The position numbers and the translations under genes were made by a program. DNA of 64,000 bases from Lacisediminihabitans sp040549525 (GTDB taxonomy: Bacteria; Actinomycetota; Actinomycetes; Actinomycetales; Microbacteriaceae): the NCBI RefSeq assembly GCF_040549525.1, contig NZ_JBEPTM010000006.1, forward strand, positions 1 through 64,000. The letters run 5' to 3'. Below the pieces are notes generated by a model. That model was not told the origin of the DNA and searched no databases. It saw nothing but the letters and a program-made list of their open reading frames with translations. Every line of letters starts with the position of its first letter. Position 1 is the first letter of the stretch. Below, piece by piece: positions 58,688-64,000 of the stretch.

Positions 58688-60142
58688 ATGACCTCTCCGC
58701 CCCAGACCCTCGACGTGGGATTCCGTTCCGAGCGCGGCCCGATCCTCATTGCTCTGATGGTGACGACCGGCCTCGTGGCGATCGACTCCACGATCCTCGC
58801 GACCGCAGTCCCGTCGATCGTCGGGGACATCGGCGGTTTCTCCGCGTTCCCGTGGCTGTTCTCCATCTATCTGCTCGCGCAAGCGGTCTCGGTGCCGGTG
58901 TACGCGAAACTCTCCGACACGCTCGGCCGCAAGCCGATCATCCTCATCGGCGTCGCTCTGTTCCTCGTCGGGTCGATCCTGTGCGGATTCGCCTGGAGCA
59001 TGCCGGCTCTCATCGCCTTCCGCGCCATCCAGGGTCTCGGCGCCGGAGCCGTGCAGCCCATGGCCATCACGATCGCGGGAGACATCTACACGGTCGCCGA
59101 ACGCGCGAAGACGCAGGGATACCTCGCGAGCGTCTGGGCCGTGTCATCCGTCGTCGGCCCGACACTCGGGGGCGTGTTCTCGCAGTTCCTCTCCTGGCGC
59201 TGGATCTTCTTCGTGAACGTGCCACTCTGCATCCTCGCGATGGTGCTTCTGGTGCGGGTGTTCCACGAGAAGATCGAGCGCACGCGACACAGGGTCGACT
59301 ACCTGGGAGCCACCCTGCTCACGGCATCCCTCAGCCTGATCATCCTCGCCGTGCTCGAGGGCGGCCAGGCCTGGGCATGGAACGCGCCGCAGAGCATCGG
59401 AGCCTTCGCCTTGGGTGCCCTCCTTCTCGCCGGATTCGTGATTGCGGAGAAGTACGCCGCCGAACCGGTGTTGCCGCTCTGGGTATTCTCTCGCCGGCTG
59501 CTGCTCACCACCGCCTTCATCTCGCTGGGGGTCGGTGCGGTGCTCATCGGACTCACCTCGTATGTGCCCACCTACCTCGAGCGTTCGGTCGGCGCACCGC
59601 CGCTCGTCGCCGGCCTCGCCCTCGCGGCCCTCACCATCGGATGGCCCATCGCGGCCTCGCAGTCCGGCAGGCTGTACCTGCGCATCGGCTTCCGCAACAC
59701 CGTGCTCATCGGCATGGCCGTGGCTGTGACCGGCACGCTGGTCCTGGCGCTCACCAGCCAGACCCCGAGCATCGCCCTCGTCGCCTCGAGTTGTTTCGTG
59801 GTGGGTCTCGGCATGGGGCTGGTGGCAACCCCGAGCCTGATCGCCGCCCAGGCGAGCGTCCAGTGGAACGAGCGCGGGGTCGTCACCGGCACCAACCTGT
59901 TCTCCCGGTCGATCGGCAGCGCCCTCGGTGTCGCCATCTTCGGGGCGATCGCCAATGGGATCTTCCAGTCGATCGGCGGAAGCGAGAAGGTGCCGTCGAG
60001 CGTCGAGGCGGCATCCGGTGCCGTCTTCATCGCCGTGGCGGTCTCCGCGGTTGCGACGGTCGCTGCGGCCTTCGCCATGCCGCGCACCCCGGTCGCGCAC
60101 GAAGAGAGCCGGGCGGGCGGCGCTGAGCAGACCCAGCGCTAA
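58688..60142 (+). CDS. MFS drug exporter, DHA2/EmrB-QacA type (14 helices)
   Basis: A 484-residue proton-coupled exporter with 14 predicted helices. It has the DHA2 signature ALMVTTGLVAIDSTILATAV in helix 1, motif A YAKLSDTLGRKPIILIG and motif C AVSSVVGPTLGGVFSQFLSW with WRWIFFVNVPL. Relatives remove lipophilic cations, dyes or antibiotics. I chose the ATG at 58688 because the conserved N-terminus follows and a longer frame to 58640 runs into the divergent promoter region. Its stop overlaps that of the CPBP gene by four bases. Confidence 0.9.
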   Translation: MTSPPQTLDVGFRSERGPILIALMVTTGLVAIDSTILATAVPSIVGDIGGFSAFPWLFSIYLLAQAVSVPVYAKLSDTLGRKPIILIGVALFLVGSILCGFAWSMPALIAFRAIQGLGAGAVQPMAITIAGDIYTVAERAKTQGYLASVWAVSSVVGPTLGGVFSQFLSWRWIFFVNVPLCILAMVLLVRVFHEKIERTRHRVDYLGATLLTASLSLIILAVLEGGQAWAWNAPQSIGAFALGALLLAGFVIAEKYAAEPVLPLWVFSRRLLLTTAFISLGVGAVLIGLTSYVPTYLERSVGAPPLVAGLALAALTIGWPIAASQSGRLYLRIGFRNTVLIGMAVAVTGTLVLALTSQTPSIALVASSCFVVGLGMGLVATPSLIAAQASVQWNERGVVTGTNLFSRSIGSALGVAIFGAIANGIFQSIGGSEKVPSSVEAASGAVFIAVAVSAVATVAAAFAMPRTPVAHEESRAGGAEQTQR

Positions 60143-60909
60143 GCGCGCACCCGCTGCACCCCGAACACCAGCATCGGAATCAGTACGAGCGACCGAAGAT
60201 CGATGAGGGCGTGCGCCACGATGGCCGCGAGGATGCTTCCCGTGGCCAGGTACAGCACCATCAGCATCGCTCCGATCACGGTGGCTCCCACGATGCCGGG
60301 CCAGCCCTGGTAGAAGTGCAGCGATCCGAAGAGCAGGACGCTGCCGACGACGGCCGCCGAGGCACTGCCGGTCGCGCCGAAGACGAGGGCCGGCACGGCG
60401 AGACGGAACAGCAGCTCCTCCACGACTCCCGCATTCACCGAGAGAACCGCTCCGAGCACCAGCTCCGGGCGGTTGCGGGGGAGTAGCGCACCGATGTCGC
60501 CGATCGTCGGCACGGATTCGGATCGGCGTGCGAGTGCCACCGCGGCGATGGTGCCGCCCACGACAGCGATCGCCAGCCCCGTTGCGAAGCCGGGAACGAG
60601 CCCGCCGGTGCCGGCGAGCAGGGAACGCCACCAGAGGCCGATCGGCCAGCCGTCCACCTGCCGCTGGAAGAGCAGAACGAACTGCCCGGCGAGCAGCAGG
60701 ATGATCACGGCCGAACCCCCGAACATGGTCAGGGAATCGAGAAACCACTTGCGCATCATCCGCTGACGGTTGCGCGTGCGTTCGAAACGCTTGAAGCGCT
60801 GGAACTCGTTGCGATCCTTGCGCACGGCGCGATAGACCAGCAGCGCCACCAGCCCGGCGAGCACCGCCAGCAGGATGGCCCGGGTCGCCGGATCTTCGGG
60901 GGAGAGCAC
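60139..60909 (-). CDS. CPBP family intramembrane metalloprotease
   Basis: A 256-residue membrane protein with about seven helices of the CPBP/Abi family, related to Rce1 CAAX proteases. The metal and catalytic motifs are present: EELLFRLAVPAL (Glu-Glu-x3-Arg), SLHFYQGWPG and VAHALIDLRS (His). In bacteria members mature peptides or give bacteriocin immunity. The start is a GTG at 60909. A basic stretch (FKRFERTRNRQRMMRKWF) precedes the second helix. Its substrate is not evident. Confidence 0.87.
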   Translation of the reverse strand: MLSPEDPATRAILLAVLAGLVALLVYRAVRKDRNEFQRFKRFERTRNRQRMMRKWFLDSLTMFGGSAVIILLLAGQFVLLFQRQVDGWPIGLWWRSLLAGTGGLVPGFATGLAIAVVGGTIAAVALARRSESVPTIGDIGALLPRNRPELVLGAVLSVNAGVVEELLFRLAVPALVFGATGSASAAVVGSVLLFGSLHFYQGWPGIVGATVIGAMLMVLYLATGSILAAIVAHALIDLRSLVLIPMLVFGVQRVRA

Positions 60910-60951
60910 AGTTCATTGTGGCCGGTGACCTCCTGCCGAAGCTGGGCGCGG

Positions 60952-60957
60952 CAGGAT
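60952..60957 (+). promoter_or_regulatory. Possible -10 element for mazG (leaderless)
   Basis: CAGGAT six bases before the ATG at 60964; no ribosome-binding site. Confidence 0.35.
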
Positions 60958-60963
60958 GGACCC

Positions 60964-61668
60964 ATGAGTGAACCCCTCGCCCCGCCCCACCCGAAGCTCG
61001 ACGAGCTGATCGCCGTGCTCGCCCGCCTGCGGGCGCCCGGGGGGTGCGCGTGGGACCGCGAGCAGACTCACGAGTCTCTCGTGCAGTACCTGATCGAGGA
61101 GACCTACGAGCTCGTCGACGCCATCGAGAGCGACCAGGGCTCGCCGACACGGCGGGAGGATCTCATCGAGGAACTCGGTGATGTGCTCTATCAGGTGATC
61201 TTCCACTCCGACCTCGCAGCGGAGGCCGGCGAATTCACCATCGAGGATGTCGCCGCGCACATGACGGCGAAGATGATCGGGCGGCATCCGCATGTCTTCA
61301 GCGACGCGAGTGCCGACACTTCGGCCGAGGTCGTCGCCCTCTGGGACGTGCGCAAGGCCGAGGAGAAACCGCATCGCACGAGCGTGCTCGATGGCATCCC
61401 GCAGGGCATGCCCTCCCTTGCGCTCGCTGACAAGCTCCTTGGTCGCGCCCACAGGGTGGGGCTGGAGGTGGATGCCGCGGCTGCTGTGCCCGATCGCCGA
61501 CAATTCGACACGCAGCAGCTCGACGAGCAACCCATCGACGAGCAACAACTCGGTGCCCTGTTGCTGTCCATCGTCTCCACTGCGAAGGCCAGGGGACTGG
61601 ACGCCGAGCGCGCACTCCGTGGGACGTTACGGGAACTCCAAGACAGCATCCGTCTCGCCGAGAGCTGA
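60964..61668 (+). CDS. mazG: MazG nucleoside triphosphate pyrophosphohydrolase
   Basis: A 234-residue enzyme that hydrolyses NTPs and dNTPs to monophosphates and removes damaged nucleotides. The first MazG domain has GCAWDREQTHESLVQYLIEE and EETYELVDAIES with the metal-binding Glu residues, then RREDLIEELGDVLYQVIFH. The second, C-terminal part is shorter than in E. coli and includes a Gln-rich insertion (LDEQPIDEQQLG). It follows the conserved actinobacterial order mfd ... mazG ... eno. A hairpin terminator follows. Confidence 0.93.
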   Translation: MSEPLAPPHPKLDELIAVLARLRAPGGCAWDREQTHESLVQYLIEETYELVDAIESDQGSPTRREDLIEELGDVLYQVIFHSDLAAEAGEFTIEDVAAHMTAKMIGRHPHVFSDASADTSAEVVALWDVRKAEEKPHRTSVLDGIPQGMPSLALADKLLGRAHRVGLEVDAAAAVPDRRQFDTQQLDEQPIDEQQLGALLLSIVSTAKARGLDAERALRGTLRELQDSIRLAES

Positions 61669-61687
61669 ACCGGCCGAGAAATGAAAT

Positions 61688-61720
61688 GGTGCCCCCCTCA
61701 ACCCGAATGAGAGGGGCACC
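61688..61720 (+). terminator. Hairpin after mazG
   Basis: GGTGCCCC-CTCA pairs with TGAG-AGGGGCACC around a 7-nt loop, 20 bases after the mazG stop. Confidence 0.7.
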
Positions 61721-61868
61721 TCAGTCCGAAGCCGCTGGTTTTACTGGGAATTCCGCAGTGAAAAGCCGCTTCGGGCACGGGCCGACGAATTACCCGATCC
61801 GACGGCCCTGCTTATGAGCACCGCACCTGCTGGATTCCGGACAGGTCTGCGGTGGTGTTAGGCGATTG

Positions 61869-61914
61869 ATGCATGCGCCGGACGTGCATCGACAGCGCGA
61901 ATATGCGCATGCAT
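61869..61914. promoter_or_regulatory. Long-spaced inverted repeat ahead of tetR-like gene
   Basis: Perfect 10-bp arms ATGCATGCGC (61869-61878) and GCGCATGCAT (61905-61914), 26 bp apart, about 45 bp before the -10 element. Possible TetR operator pair or DNA-loop site. The remaining part of this 300-bp gap holds nothing else I recognise. Confidence 0.45.
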
Positions 61915-61957
61915 CCCCACATTGTAGCTGCTCTGGCGCAATTCTTCAAACGTGCGT

Positions 61958-61963
61958 TATGTT
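61958..61963 (+). promoter_or_regulatory. -10 element for tetR-like gene (leaderless)
   Basis: TATGTT six bases before the GTG at 61970. Confidence 0.5.
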
Positions 61964-61969
61964 TATCGC

Positions 61970-62581
61970 GTGGCGCGCCCCAAGGACCTCGATCGCAAGC
62001 CCGCGCTGCTCGCGGACATCGTCGACTATCTCCTCGACAAGCCGCTCTCCGGCCTGACCTTCCGCACTCTCGCCGAGGCCCTTGCCGTGAGCACCTACAC
62101 GCTCGTCTACCACTTCGGCTCGCGCGCCCAACTCGTTCGCGAGGTCATCCTTGCGGTAGCTGAGCGTCAGAACCACGTGGTCGGCACCGTCGACGACGAG
62201 ACCGGACTGCTCGAGCAGCACCTCGAGAACCTCCACAACTCGTGGCGACTGTCGCTCGATGAGCGCAGCCTGCAACTTCAGCGTCTCGAGTTCGAGGCGG
62301 CCATGCTCGAGTCACGCGATCTGCTTCCCGACCGCATCACCCTTGCATCCTTCGAACGCTGGCACCGCGCGGGTGTCGAGGCGCTCGTGAAGCTCGGTGT
62401 TCCGCTCGCCGACGCCGAGCTAGAGGTGCGCATCATCGTGGTCACGATGTACGGCCTGAACTACGACCTCATCGTCACGAGGGATGTCGAGCGCAGCACC
62501 GCCGCCTTCGAGCGGGCTCTCGACCAATACGGCCGGCGCATCCGGGACCTGGCCGTCATGGAACAATCGAGGAATGGCTAG
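61970..62581 (+). CDS. TetR-family transcriptional regulator
   Basis: A 203-residue regulator. The N-terminal HTH is GLTFRTLAEALAVSTYTLVY followed by HFGSRAQLVREVI, a standard TetR DNA-binding block. The C-terminal ligand domain is all-helical. The GTG at 61970 is preferred over an ATG at 61952 because the -10 hexamer would otherwise lie inside the gene. Its 3' end overlaps hisS by 8 bp, which is unusual for a regulator and a tRNA synthetase; they may be cotranscribed. Target genes unknown; mazG upstream is separated by a terminator. Confidence 0.88.
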   Translation: MARPKDLDRKPALLADIVDYLLDKPLSGLTFRTLAEALAVSTYTLVYHFGSRAQLVREVILAVAERQNHVVGTVDDETGLLEQHLENLHNSWRLSLDERSLQLQRLEFEAAMLESRDLLPDRITLASFERWHRAGVEALVKLGVPLADAELEVRIIVVTMYGLNYDLIVTRDVERSTAAFERALDQYGRRIRDLAVMEQSRNG

Positions 62582-63887
62582 CCCGGTAAATCCCTCGCGC
62601 GGAATGCGTGACTTCCTGCCCGCCGACAAGGCGCGGCGTGAACGCGTCCTCGCGGTCATCCGCTCGGTCTTCGCAGCCCACGGTTTCGACGAGATCGAGA
62701 CGCCGGTGATGGAGGACTCCGCCCGCCTGCACGCCGGTCTCGGCGGTGACAACGAGAAGCTGGCCTACGGGGTGCTCAAGCGAGGCCTCACCGCGGCAGA
62801 CATCGCCGCGGCGACGGATGCCCTCGACCTCGCCGACCTCGGGCTGCGCTTCGACCTCACTGTGCCGCTAGCCCGGTTCTATGCGAGCCACCGGGCGGAG
62901 CTGCCAACGGTGTTCCGCGCCATCCAGGCCGCTCCAGTCTGGCGTGCGGAGCGACCGCAGAAGGGGCGTTACCGCCAGTTCGTGCAGTGCGACATCGACA
63001 TCATCGGCGAGGCCGGACCGCTCGCCGAGATCGAGCTGCTCACCGCCACCGCCGATACTCTCGCGGCACTCGGCCTCGAGGGCTGCACCATCCGCATCAA
63101 TGACCGCCGCCTGCTCATCGGCATGCTGACGACTCTCGGTTTTGCCCCCGACTCGCACGACCAGGTGCTCATCACCATCGACAAGCTCGACAAGGTGGGC
63201 CACGACGGCGTAATCGCGGAGCTGCGCGAGCGCGGGGTGGATGCCGCGGCGGTCGATGCGCTCGAGACCTTCTTTCGCCGCCCGCAGACCACGGAGTTCC
63301 TCACGTTCGGGGAGCGTGCCATCCGCAAGGCACTCCCCGAGCACGCGGATGACGCGGTGGTGGCGGAGCTCGTCGCGATCGGGCAGGCGGTCGGCGGTGC
63401 CGGCGGTCGAGGGGGCCTCGCGGAGACAGCGTCGAGGCCCGCCATCGAGTTCGACCCCTTCCTCGTGCGGGGCATGGGCTACTACACCGGCGCCATCTTC
63501 GAGGTCGTGCACCCCGAGCTGCCCTATTCGCTCGGCGGCGGCGGACGCTATGACGGCATGATCGGGCGCTTCCTCGGCGTGGATGTCCCGGCGGCGGGCT
63601 TCTCGATCGGCTTCGAACGCATCGTGGATCTCGCGCGGCTGCGGGAGGGGGAGGGCGGGGGAGGCGTCGCCCTCGTGTATGACAACGAGGTGACATCCGA
63701 TGTCCTGATGCAGTTGAAGAGCGAGCTCATCGAGAGCGGGCGGCGCGTGCGATTGGAGCGCGCACCGCGCAACCTGAAGCCGCTGCTCGCGCAGCTTGCG
63801 GCATCCGGGTTCACCGAGATGGCGACGGTCTCGGCCACGACGGCGACCGTTGCCGACCTCCGGATGCGTGCACTCACTACCGAGTAG
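62574..63887 (+). CDS. hisS: Histidyl-tRNA synthetase
   Basis: A 437-residue class II synthetase. Motif 1 (NPSRGMRDFLPADKARRERV), motif 2 (WRAERPQKGRYRQFVQCDID), the HisA-type histidine motifs (FLVRGMGYYTGAIFEVV) and motif 3 (FSIGFERIVDLARL) are intact, with a short anticodon-binding domain at the end. The ATG at 62574 is inside the end of the TetR gene, preceded by GAGG at very short distance, so translation is probably coupled. Catalytically complete by eye. Confidence 0.95.
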   Translation: MASPVNPSRGMRDFLPADKARRERVLAVIRSVFAAHGFDEIETPVMEDSARLHAGLGGDNEKLAYGVLKRGLTAADIAAATDALDLADLGLRFDLTVPLARFYASHRAELPTVFRAIQAAPVWRAERPQKGRYRQFVQCDIDIIGEAGPLAEIELLTATADTLAALGLEGCTIRINDRRLLIGMLTTLGFAPDSHDQVLITIDKLDKVGHDGVIAELRERGVDAAAVDALETFFRRPQTTEFLTFGERAIRKALPEHADDAVVAELVAIGQAVGGAGGRGGLAETASRPAIEFDPFLVRGMGYYTGAIFEVVHPELPYSLGGGGRYDGMIGRFLGVDVPAAGFSIGFERIVDLARLREGEGGGGVALVYDNEVTSDVLMQLKSELIESGRRVRLERAPRNLKPLLAQLAASGFTEMATVSATTATVADLRMRALTTE

Positions 63888-63965
63888 GGCTCGGCTGCCG
63901 AATCGGGGAACGGGCCGCCGAGTAGGATGGCGAACGCAAATCCCCCAACGTTAAGGAGTCCCGTC

Positions 63966-64000
63966 GTGGCTTTGATCGAAGCAGTAGGCGCCCGCGAAAT
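63966..64000 (+). CDS. eno: Enolase, first codons only
   Basis: The window ends within this gene. The reading frame from the GTG at 63966 gives MALIEAVGAREI, the usual actinobacterial enolase N-terminus (followed in the family by LDSRGNPTVE). AAGGAG lies eight bases upstream. Its position after mazG and hisS fits the conserved order, and enolase catalyses 2-phosphoglycerate to phosphoenolpyruvate in glycolysis. Confidence 0.85.
   Translation, partial: MALIEAVGARE

Overview
The window is high-GC DNA from an actinobacterium, most likely a member of the Microbacteriaceae. The evidence is the strong G+C codon bias, many apparently leaderless genes, frequent GGATGC/GCATCC hexamers, DUF222-HNH, DUF4192 and TMEM175 family genes, and the gene order tRNA-Gln / glmU / prs / rplY / pth / mfd / mazG / hisS / eno. 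Much of that order (pth, rplY, prs, glmU, mfd, mazG, eno) is also found in Mycobacterium tuberculosis. No prophage, rRNA, CRISPR array or intact insertion sequence was recognised.

Region 1 (about 0.1-12.7 kb) is a cell-envelope locus. It has two GT-C polyprenol-type glycosyltransferases, a lipoprotein, a translationally coupled GT2 / DUF2064 / methyltransferase operon, a two-component system coupled to a membrane molybdoenzyme, a second membrane molybdoenzyme and a sugar-nucleotide epimerase. Both molybdoenzymes carry a twin-arginine motif after several membrane helices, which is the layout of combined Sec/Tat membrane proteins.

Region 2 (12.7-22.1 kb) holds methylthioadenosine phosphorylase, an orphan DUF559-type nuclease-fold gene bracketed by two arrays of 83-bp-period palindromic repeats, an ABC-F ATPase, an epimerase, a TMEM175-type channel, a MarR regulator, and an MFS exporter divergent from an ArsR-type regulator with a 32-bp palindromic operator between them.

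Region 3 (22.4-27.6 kb) returns to housekeeping: tRNA-Gln, glmU, prs, fadD and an ACT-domain protein.

Region 4 (28.8-42.4 kb) is a catabolic island for aldonates. It encodes a lactonase, L-idonate 5-dehydrogenase, gluconate 5-dehydrogenase, gluconokinase, 6-phosphogluconate dehydrogenase, an RbsABC-like importer, two IclR regulators and three accessory enzymes. Together these could convert an imported hexonate or its lactone to ribulose 5-phosphate.

Region 5 (42.6-49.0 kb) is rplY, pth, a repeat-rich membrane protein and mfd. Region 6 (49.0-60.9 kb) is accessory: an antitoxin remnant, DUF4192, a 50-residue zinc ribbon, VanZ, a predicted modification-dependent HNH endonuclease beside a NERD-UvrD helicase, a DUF222-HNH protein, a broken XRE-cupin regulator, an SDR, a DUF1206 protein, an MFS exporter and a CPBP protease. 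Region 7 (61-64 kb) is mazG, a TetR regulator, hisS and the first codons of eno.

Dispersed palindromic repeats are a prominent feature. Three families are visible, and one of them supplies the last two codons and the stop codon of four unrelated genes.
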